Shown here piece by piece: positions 24,708 through 33,083 of a DNA stretch of 64,000 nt (its first letter is position 1; each line of letters starts with the position of its first letter). A program made the translations under genes and the position numbers. Source of the DNA: UBA1783 sp051893335 (GTDB lineage Bacteria; Bacillota_I; Bacilli_A; Erysipelotrichales; Erysipelotrichaceae); the NCBI GenBank assembly GCA_051893335.1, contig JBJFHD010000033.1:1-64000 (forward strand), read 5' to 3'. Below the pieces are notes generated by a model that searched no databases, had not been told where the DNA came from, and worked only from the letters and a program-made list of their open reading frames with translations.

Positions 24708-26540
24708 CTAATTGTTTTCAGCCAGCTTCTTCTTTTCACGGAAGGCATTCTTTCTTTCCAAATCAGTTAACCATTTCTTTCTTAATCTGATCGCATCAGG
24801 GGTTACTTCAACCAATTCGTCATCGGAAATAAATTCCAAAGCATATTCCAAAGTCAATTGAATTGGTGGAGTCAGCAGCATGGCATCATCGTGTCCCGTG
24901 CTTCTTACCGCCGTCATGGTCTTGTTTTTAGTCGGATTGACCGGCATATCCATATCCCTTGAACAAACTCCGACTATCATACCTTCATACACTTCGGTTT
25001 GTGGTCCGATAAAGAAACTGCCTCTTTCCTGTAAATTGAAGATAGAATACTTCATGGCTGTTCCGGTTGCGTTAGAAACCATTACACCATTGCTTCTGGT
25101 ATTGATTTCACCCTGATAAGGTTCATAACCTTCATAACTTCTGATTAAAATACCCTCACCTCTGGTGAAATTGATGAAATCTGTTCTAAAACCGATTAAA
25201 GCTCTGGTTGCTACTTTAAATGTGATTGTAGCGTAGTTATTTCTTTCGACCATATCGATCATTTCGCCATTACGCAAATTCAATTTTGAGATTGTCGCAC
25301 CTTCATATTGAATCGGTACTTCACAGATTACCTTTTCAATTGGTTCATATCTTTTACCGTCAATATACTTGAAGATAACCTGAGGTTTAGAGATAGCCAA
25401 TTCATAACCCTCACGTCTCATATTTTCAATTAAGATAGTCAAGCCAAGTTCGCCTCGACCGCTGACTTTAAAAGTATCGGTCGAATCGGTTGGTTCAACT
25501 TTCAAGCCGACATTAACTTCAAGTTCCCTTTCCAAACGCTCTTTTAAATTACGGCTGGTCACATATTTACCGCTTCTACCGGCAAATGGTGAAGTATTAA
25601 CCATAAAATTCATGCTTAGAGTAGGTTCATCGATATGAATTGGCGGAAGCGGATCAATGAAGTCCTTATCGCAAATAGTTTCACCGATACTCAAATCGGC
25701 AATTCCGGCAATAATGACAATATCTCCTGAATGAGCTTCATTAATGCTCACCCGCTTAATGCCTTCGTAATTGAACATTTTCGTAATGGTACACTTTTGC
25801 TGCTTACCGTCATTTTTACATAAAACAACCTGTTCACCGGTTTTTAAAGTACCCTTATATACTCTTCCGATACCCAATCTGCCGATGTATTCATCATAAG
25901 CCAGATTTGAAACCTGCATTTGTAAAGGCTGGTCATCATAATCCGGATAAGCCTGGGTATGGTTGATAATGGTTTCAAATAACGGAATGATACCATTATC
26001 AGGGTCATCTTCATGCAATTTAACAATCCCGTTTTTAGCAATTCCGTATAAAATAGGGAATTCAATCTGTTCTTCATTGGCATTTAAGTCAAAGAAAAGA
26101 TCGTAAACCATTGAAACAACTTCTTCAGCCCGAGCATCTTTCTTATCAATTTTGTTGATCAATAAGATAGGTTTTAAACCCAATTCCAAAGATTTCTGCA
26201 AAACAAATCTGGTTTGCGGCATCGGTCCTTCAGCCGAATCGACCAAAAGAATTACTGTATCAACTGTTTTGATAATTCTTTCAACTTCACTTGAAAAGTC
26301 GGCATGACCCGGAGTATCAACGATATTAATTTTATAATCTTTATAAAAAACTGAGCAGTTTTTTGAATATATAGTAATTCCTCTTTCCCGCTCTAAAGCA
26401 TTGGAGTCCATGACGCAATCTACTTCTTCATCATTTTTCCCTAAAGCACCGGATTGTTTCAAGAAAGCATCTACTAATGTGCTCTTGCCGGCATCAACGT
26501 GGGCTATAACTGCTATATTAATAATCTTTTGCTTACTCAT
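24708..26540 (-). CDS. typA: Translational GTPase TypA/BipA
   Basis: I place the start at ATG 26540, which has GGGGAG upstream, giving 610 residues. The GTPase domain has AHVDAGKSTLVDAF, the DxxG motif DTPGHADF and NKIDK; domains II, III and V and the C-terminal TypA-specific domain follow. TypA binds the ribosome at the EF-G site and helps 50S assembly and stress adaptation. Length matches the family. It is transcribed alone between cls and yceD. Confidence 0.96.
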   Translation of the reverse strand: MSKQKIINIAVIAHVDAGKSTLVDAFLKQSGALGKNDEEVDCVMDSNALERERGITIYSKNCSVFYKDYKINIVDTPGHADFSSEVERIIKTVDTVILLVDSAEGPMPQTRFVLQKSLELGLKPILLINKIDKKDARAEEVVSMVYDLFFDLNANEEQIEFPILYGIAKNGIVKLHEDDPDNGIIPLFETIINHTQAYPDYDDQPLQMQVSNLAYDEYIGRLGIGRVYKGTLKTGEQVVLCKNDGKQQKCTITKMFNYEGIKRVSINEAHSGDIVIIAGIADLSIGETICDKDFIDPLPPIHIDEPTLSMNFMVNTSPFAGRSGKYVTSRNLKERLERELEVNVGLKVEPTDSTDTFKVSGRGELGLTILIENMRREGYELAISKPQVIFKYIDGKRYEPIEKVICEVPIQYEGATISKLNLRNGEMIDMVERNNYATITFKVATRALIGFRTDFINFTRGEGILIRSYEGYEPYQGEINTRSNGVMVSNATGTAMKYSIFNLQERGSFFIGPQTEVYEGMIVGVCSRDMDMPVNPTKNKTMTAVRSTGHDDAMLLTPPIQLTLEYALEFISDDELVEVTPDAIRLRKKWLTDLERKNAFREKKKLAENN

Positions 26541-26741
26541 TCTTTTATCTCCCCTATCCTTCAAAACTGTAATATTATAGCACTATTGTGAATAATTCGC
26601 CGAAAAAATTATTTATTTTCAGCAAAAAAACTCCGATTTGTTAACCAGCCAGCCGATTTAACGGGTTTGAAGATAAGTTTATGATCCGATTATCAGATAA
26701 ATTCGCGGCAAAATCTGCAAAAGGCTTATAAGAAAAAAGAA

Positions 26742-28271
26742 TTACATTAACGGAGAAAAGACTTTCAGCACTTCGGCAATCAGCCTTTTCCATCCTTTCA
26801 GCTGCGCTGTTTCATTATTAACAGTTTGGGAAATCTCAATGGTAGCTAAGTAATCTTTTTTCATTTGTAATACACTGTTACAGTTATACAGCCACAAACC
26901 GCACTCAAAGTGATGAACCAGAGAACGGTAATCAAGATTAACAGTTGAGCAAGTTGCGTACAAATCATCACAAATAAAATTTTTAGCATGAATAAAGCCC
27001 GGAGTATACTGGTATATTTTAACCCCGTTTTGGATTAAGACTTGATAATTGGATTGGGTCATCCAAAAGATTAATTTCTTATCCGGAATATGCGGTGTAA
27101 TAATTCTGACATCTACTCCTTTTTTAGCGCACAAACATAAGGCATTGATAATCTCATAATCACAAATTAAATAAGGGGTGGTAATATAAACATATTTTTT
27201 GGCAGCATTAAGCATATTCAAATAGACGCTCTTGCCGATATTATCGGCATAAAAATCCTCTGGGCCGTCACCGTAAACAGCTACAATTCCCTCAGCATTT
27301 GAAGCAGAACTTCTAACCTTCAAAAACTGTTGAACATTTAACGCCGGCTTGTTTTGGGTATTCCAGGTCTCCAAAAACAATGCCGTTAAGCTTAACACGG
27401 CATCACCCTCGACTTTGATCGCACTGTCTTTCCAGTGACCGTATTTGTTTTTGGCATTGATATATTCATCAGCAAGATTGATACCACCGGTAAATCCCAC
27501 TACCCCATCAATGACCGTTATTTTACGATGATCCCGATTATTATGAATTCTCGATAAAACCGGTTTGAATTTATTGGAAGGCATCGCATTTATCCCCTCA
27601 TTGACTAATTTCTGATAATAATTCGGCGCTAAAGTCGAAATACAACCGAAATCATCATATATTACATAAACTTTTACCCCGTTATTGGCTTTTTCCTTTA
27701 ATAATTCATAAATCGGATCCCACATTACTCCTTCCTCGATAATGAAATATTCCATAAAAATAAATTGCTCAGCCCTTTTTAAACAGGCAAGCAGCTCCCG
27801 GTGAAAATCCTTACCGCATTGAAAATAAGTAGTAGAACTATTACGGTATATCGGTAACCCGGTAACTTTACAAAGGTAATTGGCTTGTAGATAGGCATCC
27901 GGATTTTCCTTTTGTAAAATACTTAAAGTATCATCGTCCGTTAAACAGGATTTGATATCTGCCTTGTTCTTTTCAAACTGCTGCAAACTCTTTTTGTTTT
28001 GTTCATTGCTAGTTAACAGAATAAACGCAAAAGCCCCAACCACAAAAAATAACATTATAATGATTATCCAAGGCAGTTTAAACTCCGGACTTTCATATTT
28101 ATTAATGATATACAAAAAGACACCGATATAAAAAATATAACCTAAAAAGCTGATAACCAACGAATATTTGCTTAACAAAATAAAAACGACCAGCAATTGC
28201 ACAAATTCCAGGATAATCACAAATGCTGAAAGAAAAAATCTGGATTTAAGCAGAGTAAATAATTTATTCAT
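26742..28271 (-). CDS. cls: Cardiolipin synthase
   Basis: The 509-residue phospholipase D-type enzyme has two N-terminal TM segments and a nuclease-like part. Two HxKxxxxD motifs are seen: HRKITVID (~245) and HAKNFICD (~420), each with following conserved Asn/Asp residues. It joins two phosphatidylglycerols to make cardiolipin and glycerol. A double AAAGTAAA box and -10-like element directly upstream link it to the two-component system at 30-31.7 kb, so membrane lipid composition may be adjusted by that system. Confidence 0.95.
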   Translation of the reverse strand: MNKLFTLLKSRFFLSAFVIILEFVQLLVVFILLSKYSLVISFLGYIFYIGVFLYIINKYESPEFKLPWIIIIMLFFVVGAFAFILLTSNEQNKKSLQQFEKNKADIKSCLTDDDTLSILQKENPDAYLQANYLCKVTGLPIYRNSSTTYFQCGKDFHRELLACLKRAEQFIFMEYFIIEEGVMWDPIYELLKEKANNGVKVYVIYDDFGCISTLAPNYYQKLVNEGINAMPSNKFKPVLSRIHNNRDHRKITVIDGVVGFTGGINLADEYINAKNKYGHWKDSAIKVEGDAVLSLTALFLETWNTQNKPALNVQQFLKVRSSASNAEGIVAVYGDGPEDFYADNIGKSVYLNMLNAAKKYVYITTPYLICDYEIINALCLCAKKGVDVRIITPHIPDKKLIFWMTQSNYQVLIQNGVKIYQYTPGFIHAKNFICDDLYATCSTVNLDYRSLVHHFECGLWLYNCNSVLQMKKDYLATIEISQTVNNETAQLKGWKRLIAEVLKVFSPLM

Positions 28272-28296
28272 TCTCTCACCTCGCTATTTCATTGTA

Positions 28297-28328
28297 AAGA
28301 TAAAATAAAAAAGTAATTTTAAAGTAAA
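28297..28328 (-). promoter_or_regulatory. Response-regulator box and promoter of cls
   Basis: Boxes AAAGTAAT (28310-28317) and AAAGTAAA (28321-28328) lie at 11-bp period. On the minus strand they are followed after 7 bp by TATCTT (28297-28302) as -10. The layout equals that of the three other boxes at 29990, 31769 and 32500. Confidence 0.65.
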
Positions 28329-29189
28329 TCATTGGATTTTGTTCAAATTATTTTGGGCCTTAACAATCATATAAATTGCCATAAGTGAATTGATTAGACA
28401 AATTCCCACTCCCATCAAGGCAGTCATCAGCAATTTAAACTTGGCATCGTCATTGCCGAATTGAGAAACCATTGCTACCTCAAGAGAAATCATCGAAATC
28501 ATCGCCACGGTTAAATTAACGCACTTGCTGGCGGTTAAAAGCGGATTATGATTGTTGCGATATTTGACCACATTAACTGCCGCAGTAATGATCAGATAAA
28601 AATCATACAAGGCAACAATGTAAATCAGAAAACCGGCGTAACTGATTTGTTTATTCTGATGAACAATCAAGATTACCATACCAATTAGAATAATATTCAG
28701 CAGCAATAAGATACTGCCGGTTGATTTTAATTTCCGATATTCTTTAATTAGATTATGGCTGACTTCTAAACGGATATCTTTCACAATTGATATTTTCATT
28801 ATCCATAAAAGCAGGTAATAACAAGCTAAAGTGATAAACCACCATGACTGATAATAGATTCCAATGACCATCTCAAATAAGCCATAAATAAAATTGATTG
28901 TAAGAGAAAGATAAATACTGCCCTTAATTACCGTCAGGTTATTTTTCCGATAAAACGCATAAATCTTACTGGACTTCAGCCGGTTGTTGCCAAAACGGCA
29001 AACTTGATAAAACCAGAGACAGAAAACAGCCAAAGCATAAGCAGATAAAAAATAGCTTAGATAAGCCAGTGCTGTCTTTTCCCTTTCGGAAATAAAAACA
29101 TAGATCAATAAAGCAAAGCTGAAATTAAACAGCCCAAAACCTAGATATTTATTAGGCTGAAATATCTTTCTCAATAATTCTTGCATCAA
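28329..29189 (-). CDS. Polytopic membrane protein, function unknown
   Basis: I do not recognise this 286-residue protein. It has about eight hydrophobic TM segments in pairs separated by basic loops (for example FYRKNN, VKDIRLEVSHNLIKEYRKLK, VKYRNNHN) and no obvious catalytic motif. It sits between a terminator at 29224-29242 and the cls promoter, so it has its own transcript or depends on read-through. Its surroundings suggest an envelope role, but nothing in the sequence proves it. Confidence 0.75.
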   Translation of the reverse strand: MMQELLRKIFQPNKYLGFGLFNFSFALLIYVFISEREKTALAYLSYFLSAYALAVFCLWFYQVCRFGNNRLKSSKIYAFYRKNNLTVIKGSIYLSLTINFIYGLFEMVIGIYYQSWWFITLACYYLLLWIMKISIVKDIRLEVSHNLIKEYRKLKSTGSILLLLNIILIGMVILIVHQNKQISYAGFLIYIVALYDFYLIITAAVNVVKYRNNHNPLLTASKCVNLTVAMISMISLEVAMVSQFGNDDAKFKLLMTALMGVGICLINSLMAIYMIVKAQNNLNKIQ

Positions 29190-29223
29190 AGTGCCTCCTG
29201 AGCATTTTTCCCAAAGAAAAAAT

Positions 29224-29242
29224 GGAAGAATTTACTTCTTCC
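29224..29242 (-). terminator. Terminator after the 128-residue membrane protein
   Basis: GGAAGAA-GTAAA-TTCTTCC forms a 7-bp stem followed on the minus strand by ATTTTTTC. It lies 12 bp past the stop of the 4-TM gene. Confidence 0.75.
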
Positions 29243-29253
29243 AAATCAACCTA

Positions 29254-29640
29254 CTACTTTTTTAAATAGGCGTAGATTGGATAATCAAGCACACAAACAA
29301 TCAGTCCGATGATACCTGTTACAATTCCGGTAATTAAATCGGTCTGACTTGAATCAGTAACCATAACCTTACTCATACCAAAGCCCATAACTAAAGCACC
29401 AGCAACTCCAATCAGCCAGGCAAAGACAATTCCCCAATTAATTGGACCGTGTTCCTTTTTAGGATGGTTGCTTCTATAAACCGGGATAATGAGTAAAAGG
29501 ATAACGAAACCTATTGCTGCTATTACTACGCCGGGTTTAAACATCTTCCATTCGCTAATTAAACACATATACATACCGATAGCAAAGATTAATCCGCCGA
29601 TTGTGCCCAAAATTATTTCTAATAAAGTCTCTTTCTTCAT
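29254..29640 (-). CDS. Four-TM small membrane protein
   Basis: The 128-residue protein has four TM segments: LGTIGGLIFAIGMYMCLI, VVIAAIGFVILLLIIPVY, IVFAWLIGVAGALVMGFG and ITGIVTGIIGLIVCVLDYPIY. The central loop is basic and His-containing (RSNHPKKEHGP). I recall similar proteins beside GYKKVE-repeat proteins in gut Bacillota, but no function is known to me. It lies 22 bp downstream of the repeat-protein gene and is probably in the same operon under the box at 29990-30008. Confidence 0.78.
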   Translation of the reverse strand: MKKETLLEIILGTIGGLIFAIGMYMCLISEWKMFKPGVVIAAIGFVILLLIIPVYRSNHPKKEHGPINWGIVFAWLIGVAGALVMGFGMSKVMVTDSSQTDLITGIVTGIIGLIVCVLDYPIYAYLKK

Positions 29641-29662
29641 TTTTAAATCCTCCTAAATTGGT

Positions 29663-29950
29663 CTATTCACCGCACTTTACTGAATCTGATTGCTGAAGCT
29701 TGCTGTTTTCTTCAGCGTCGCATTTGACAGTTTGATTGTTTTGCTGGCTAAGACGCTGTTTTGCTTCTTCAAGAGTCTCGCCGTCTTTCTTCAAATAATT
29801 CTCGACAAATTTGTCTTCAATCTTTTTGTAACCTCCAACAAAGGTATCTTCAACTTTCTTGTAGCCTTCCAGTACGCTTCCTTCAACCTTTTTGTAACCT
29901 TCAACTACTGCTTCTTCAATTTTTTTGTTTGCGTCAACTATTTTTGACAT
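29663..29950 (-). CDS. Undecapeptide-repeat (GYKKVE) amphipathic protein
   Basis: The 95-residue protein is built of five 11-residue repeats at residues 2-12, 13-23, 24-34, 35-45 and 46-56, with a consensus of two variable residues, a hydrophobic pair, E-G-Y-K-K-V-E. Tyr occurs at 19, 30, 41 and 52. The tail is DGETLEEAKQRL plus a polar, Gln-rich end with two Cys. Undecad repeats with regular Lys/Glu form 11/3 amphipathic helices, as in apolipoproteins and alpha-synuclein, so peripheral membrane binding is plausible. It has a box-controlled promoter and an AAAGGAG ribosome site. Confidence 0.85.
   Translation of the reverse strand: MSKIVDANKKIEEAVVEGYKKVEGSVLEGYKKVEDTFVGGYKKIEDKFVENYLKKDGETLEEAKQRLSQQNNQTVKCDAEENSKLQQSDSVKCGE
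29783..29947 (-). repeat. Five 33-bp coding repeats (11-residue units)
   Basis: The DNA repeats every 33 bases in step with the undecapeptides, with copies diverged at third positions, so selection on the protein rather than recent duplication keeps the pattern. Confidence 0.8.
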
Positions 29951-29976
29951 ATACTTTACTCCTTTCAGGTAAAGAT

Positions 29977-30008
29977 ATCCTACTTTAGCAAAGTAAATTA
30001 ACCGTAAA
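29977..30008 (-). promoter_or_regulatory. Response-regulator box and promoter of the GYKKVE-repeat operon
   Basis: Box AAAGTAAA at 29990-29997 and a weaker copy ACCGTAAA at 30001-30008 keep the 11-bp period. On the minus strand TAGGAT (29977-29982) follows after 7 bp as -10. The ATG is 27 bp further on. Confidence 0.65.
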
Positions 30009-30023
30009 GATTAACAAATTTTT

Positions 30024-31055
30024 TTATTTTTTCAGCGTTATGGTGAAATTTGTTCCTTCCGAAAGAGTGCTTTCGACTTTTATTTTACCCTCGACCAGCT
30101 GCAGAATTCTGCTGACAATAGTTAAGCCCAAACCTAAACCCCTGGTGGTCTTACTTTTATCTACTTGATAGAATTTATCAAAGATATTGTCCAGATCTTT
30201 TTGGGCTATTCCAATGCCGTCATCAATGATACTGAAGATGATATTATTGGCATAATTTCTTAAATTGATGGAGATATTTCCATTTTGATTGGTATATTTA
30301 ACCGCATTGCTGATTAAATTATTCCATAAATGTTCCATCAGTTCTTCACTGCCGTAATAATAGGTTTCTTCCAAATTACAAGTGAAATTGATTTTCTTTT
30401 TGACATAGTGCGGTTCAAACAAAATGACGCATCTTCTTATCTGCTCATCTAAGCGGTACTGTTTTTTATGTGGAACAATACTTTGAGAATTCAATTTAGT
30501 CATTAAAATAGCATTTTCAGCTAAAGAAGATAATTTTTGTGATTCTTCCGAAATTATCTTCAGATATTTCTTTCGGTCTTCTTCATTAATATCATCGCTT
30601 AAAAGCAGGCAAGCAAAGCCGGCAATCGAATTAATCGGCGTTTTGAATTCATGTGAATAATTGTTTACAAACTCATCCTGCAATGTATTGGCTTTTTTGA
30701 GTTCTTCCTCTAATTTATTAAAATTATTATAGGCATCCTCAAAGATGATCGCCTGTTTCGGGTCGAGTTTGGCGTGATAATTTCCTTTAGAAGCTTCCTC
30801 AATCCCTTTGGCTAAATCAACGGCTTCAACATTAAATTTGCGGGCAATATAGATATTGATAATCGTAATAAACAAAGTCATCGGAATTATTAAGCCTAAA
30901 CTTCTAAGCAGTAATTGCCAGGAAAGCTGCCAGTTATTAACCCCGAATTCAACAATTACAAATGAAACCATTGAAGATACAACTAAAAAGATGGTCTGAT
31001 TTCTTAACCACTTTTCAATATTTTGGTAAGTTTTGGTATTCGTAAAACTCTTCAT
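30024..31055 (-). CDS. Sensor histidine kinase, short-loop (intramembrane-sensing type)
   Basis: The 343-residue kinase has TM1 at ~21-37, an outer loop of only about ten residues, and TM2 at ~48-70. A HAMP-like linker follows, then a dimerisation helix with the H-box FVNNYSHEFKTPINSI (His135), an N-box (NLISNAVKYT) and G-boxes DDGIGI and TRGLGLGL. It should phosphorylate the response regulator encoded 2 bp upstream. The tiny outer loop places it with kinases that sense changes in or at the membrane, such as LiaS or BceS. Target genes around it support an envelope signal. Confidence 0.93.
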   Translation of the reverse strand: MKSFTNTKTYQNIEKWLRNQTIFLVVSSMVSFVIVEFGVNNWQLSWQLLLRSLGLIIPMTLFITIINIYIARKFNVEAVDLAKGIEEASKGNYHAKLDPKQAIIFEDAYNNFNKLEEELKKANTLQDEFVNNYSHEFKTPINSIAGFACLLLSDDINEEDRKKYLKIISEESQKLSSLAENAILMTKLNSQSIVPHKKQYRLDEQIRRCVILFEPHYVKKKINFTCNLEETYYYGSEELMEHLWNNLISNAVKYTNQNGNISINLRNYANNIIFSIIDDGIGIAQKDLDNIFDKFYQVDKSKTTRGLGLGLTIVSRILQLVEGKIKVESTLSEGTNFTITLKK

Positions 31056-31057
31056 AA

Positions 31058-31729
31058 CTAACTCCTGACTACCGTTTTATAACCTAATCCTTTGACAGAT
31101 ACAATTTCAAATTCCTCAATTCCCTTTAACTTATGGCGAATTTTATTAATATGGGTTTTAATGGTATCTTCACTGCTATTGGAATCATAGCCCCAAATAT
31201 CCTCCAAAAGCTGCATTTTGGTTAACACTTGATTAGGGTAGGACAACAGTTTGAATAGCAGTTCAAATTCTTTTTTAGTAAGTTCGAGATTGTTTCCGTT
31301 ATAGATGGTCGAATAATTGTTTTCGTCCATGATAAAATTTCCTACCTTGATAACTAATCTGGTAGAAATATTGGCTCTTTTTAAAATAGCCTTTATCCGC
31401 AGAAGCAGTTCTTCATAATCAATCGGCTTGGTTATATAGTCATCTATTCCTAAATCATAGCCTTTCTTTTTGGCTTCAAAACCGGACTTGGCAGTCAAAA
31501 ACAATACCGGCACAATTTGATTGTTACTTCTTAATGATTCCAACATTTCGTAACCGTCCATTACCGGCATCATAATGTCCGATACAATCATATCGATTTG
31601 TCTTTCATAAAAGATATCAAGAGCTTCACTGCCGTTTTTAGCGGTTATTACATTATAATATCGTTTTAATCTTGCCTCGGTTAATAACCGAGAATTGTCA
31701 TTATCTTCAACTACCAGTATTGTTACCAT
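31058..31729 (-). CDS. OmpR-family response regulator
   Basis: The 223-residue protein has a receiver domain with acidic pocket VVEDND, phospho-acceptor Asp51 in VSDIMMPVMDG, Thr in FLTAKS and Lys in YITKPIDYEELL, followed by a winged-helix DNA-binding domain (LTKKEFELLFKLLS, then SEDTIKTHINKIRHKLKG, VKGLGYK). It is the first gene of the pair with the kinase. The pair's promoter carries two AAAGTAAA boxes 11 bp apart, the spacing expected for an OmpR/PhoB-type dimer, so autoregulation is likely. The same boxes occur before three neighbouring units. Confidence 0.96.
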   Translation of the reverse strand: MVTILVVEDNDNSRLLTEARLKRYYNVITAKNGSEALDIFYERQIDMIVSDIMMPVMDGYEMLESLRSNNQIVPVLFLTAKSGFEAKKKGYDLGIDDYITKPIDYEELLLRIKAILKRANISTRLVIKVGNFIMDENNYSTIYNGNNLELTKKEFELLFKLLSYPNQVLTKMQLLEDIWGYDSNSSEDTIKTHINKIRHKLKGIEEFEIVSVKGLGYKTVVRS

Positions 31730-31755
31730 CGATAAACCCCTCTTTCAATTAACCC

Positions 31756-31787
31756 ATTTAATAATGCCAAAGTAAATTTAAAGTAAA
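31756..31787 (-). promoter_or_regulatory. Autoregulatory box and promoter of the two-component system
   Basis: Two perfect AAAGTAAA boxes (31769-31776, 31780-31787) at 11-bp period lie 7 bp from the minus-strand -10 TTAAAT (31756-31761). The second box is also half of an inverted repeat AAAGTAAA-C-TTTACTTT. Confidence 0.7.
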
Positions 31788-31870
31788 CTTTACTTTCCTA
31801 AATATTATTTAATATTACTTCCTTCTTTTCAAATATAATTATTTTTCAATAATCGGCCATAAGAAAAAAA

Positions 31871-31886
31871 TAGAGTATAACTCTAT
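31871..31886 (-). terminator. Terminator overlapping the stop of the 190-residue gene
   Basis: ATAGAG-TTAT-CTCTAT on the minus strand includes the TAG stop codon and is followed by TTTTTTTCT. Confidence 0.8.
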
Positions 31887-32455
31887 CCTTTTAATAAAAT
31901 TTGTGACTGTTGGCAGCAATCATAGACAATATTATATTCTTCTTCAATCAAAGAAGCGTTAATTTGTTCTTGCTTCAGCTTTATTTTTTTATAAATCGTA
32001 TAAGATAAAAACCATAATATCAAACCAACCGCTCCGAAAATAGCAGTTATAACATAATTAGGCTTTACATTACTAACCGCAAATACGGAAATCGCCGTAA
32101 AAATCGTGCCGACAAACGCATTTAAGCTTGCATAGATTGAACCCTTATTAGCCGGTTCTTTTTCTAAAGCATTTATCTTCTTCAAAGAAGATTCACATTT
32201 GTTTTGCAGCAAGACAATTTTCGATTTATTCGGTATTTCTCTGTCTCTTTTAAATTTCAGATTAACTAAGCGTTTGCGTTTAGAATTATTGTTAATATAA
32301 TAATCATCCTTATCAACCAAGCCAAAACTCTTTGTATTAACCAAAATCCAGCCGAAATTCTCGTAACAGTCCATATATAAAGGTTCCTTTTCAGCTAGGA
32401 CATCTATACTTAAATATTCATAAGCCACAAAGTCTTTTGTTGCAGAATTACCCAT
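31883..32455 (-). CDS. Two-TM protein with coiled coil, function unknown, box-controlled
   Basis: I do not recognise this 190-residue protein. The first ~95 residues are soluble and charged (KRDREIPNKSKIVLLQNK). A short coiled coil with KKINALEKE follows, then two TM segments (NAFVGTIFTAISVFAV and VITAIFGAVGLILWFLSYTIY), and a cytoplasmic helical tail. It is transcribed alone, between a strong double box at 32500-32518 and its own terminator. That makes it the fourth unit of the putative regulon. The ribosome site AGGAGG is strong. Confidence 0.8.
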   Translation of the reverse strand: MGNSATKDFVAYEYLSIDVLAEKEPLYMDCYENFGWILVNTKSFGLVDKDDYYINNNSKRKRLVNLKFKRDREIPNKSKIVLLQNKCESSLKKINALEKEPANKGSIYASLNAFVGTIFTAISVFAVSNVKPNYVITAIFGAVGLILWFLSYTIYKKIKLKQEQINASLIEEEYNIVYDCCQQSQILLKG

Positions 32456-32486
32456 ATCGTTTCCTCCTATTTGTCAAACAACTTAA

Positions 32487-32518
32487 TCCTAACTTAACAA
32501 AGTAAAATTAAAGTAAAC
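32487..32518 (-). promoter_or_regulatory. Response-regulator box and promoter of the 190-residue gene
   Basis: Boxes AAAGTAAA at 32500-32507 and 32511-32518 (11-bp period) are followed on the minus strand after 7 bp by TAGGAT (32487-32492), the same -10 hexamer and distance as in the 29977 promoter. Confidence 0.7.
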
Positions 32519-32621
32519 TTTTTGTTGCTGATGCTTTTAAAAGAAAAGCCTAAAATCAAATAAGAAGGTTTATCAATTATGACAATAAGGCAGAACGATT
32601 ACTGCATTAATATTTTGTAGG

Positions 32622-33074
32622 TTATTCAAGATAAAACCGTTGGAAAGAATAGTTATCTAAAGAGAAATTCCCGACTAAATAAGAAAGCCGGCTTCCGTCA
32701 CGGTTGAAGCATAATGAACCGGGATTTAACAGCCTGATACCGTCAATGGTATCATCACAACAACAATGAGTATGACCATATAAGACAATTTGGCAATTAT
32801 TCTTTACCGCCAAATTTTTAAGAGTAACTAACCTGTTATAGTAAATACGGTCCGAGTGCAGCATCAATACCCTATAACCTTCAAATTGTGCGACAATCTT
32901 TAAAGGATAATGATCGTAGTCATTGTTACCTTGGATAATATTTAATCTGGGATGGGAATAATCGGTACAAATATCGCCTAAATGATAAAAATAATCGGCA
33001 TCCTTATTATCATTAATAATTTTTTCCACTCGTTGGTCATAGCCATGCGAGTCGCTCATAAAAACTACTTTCAT
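32622..33074 (-). CDS. YfcE/MJ0936-family metallophosphoesterase
   Basis: The 150-residue protein has the five metal-binding blocks of the family in order: SDSHG, GDICTD, GNND, LHSD (Leu-His) and GHTHCC, followed by LNPGS. These small enzymes hydrolyse phosphodiesters in vitro with Mn2+; the physiological substrate is usually unknown. Length is typical. It lies 9 bp downstream of the small membrane protein and at the end of the mutS2-uvrC run. Confidence 0.9.
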   Translation of the reverse strand: MKVVFMSDSHGYDQRVEKIINDNKDADYFYHLGDICTDYSHPRLNIIQGNNDYDHYPLKIVAQFEGYRVLMLHSDRIYYNRLVTLKNLAVKNNCQIVLYGHTHCCCDDTIDGIRLLNPGSLCFNRDGSRLSYLVGNFSLDNYSFQRFYLE

Positions 33075-33083
33075 AACGCTCTC

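Noticed and set aside
29783..29947. Regular short repeats that could suggest a CRISPR array
   Set aside because: The units are 33 bp, in frame, without unique spacers, and encode the undecapeptide repeats.
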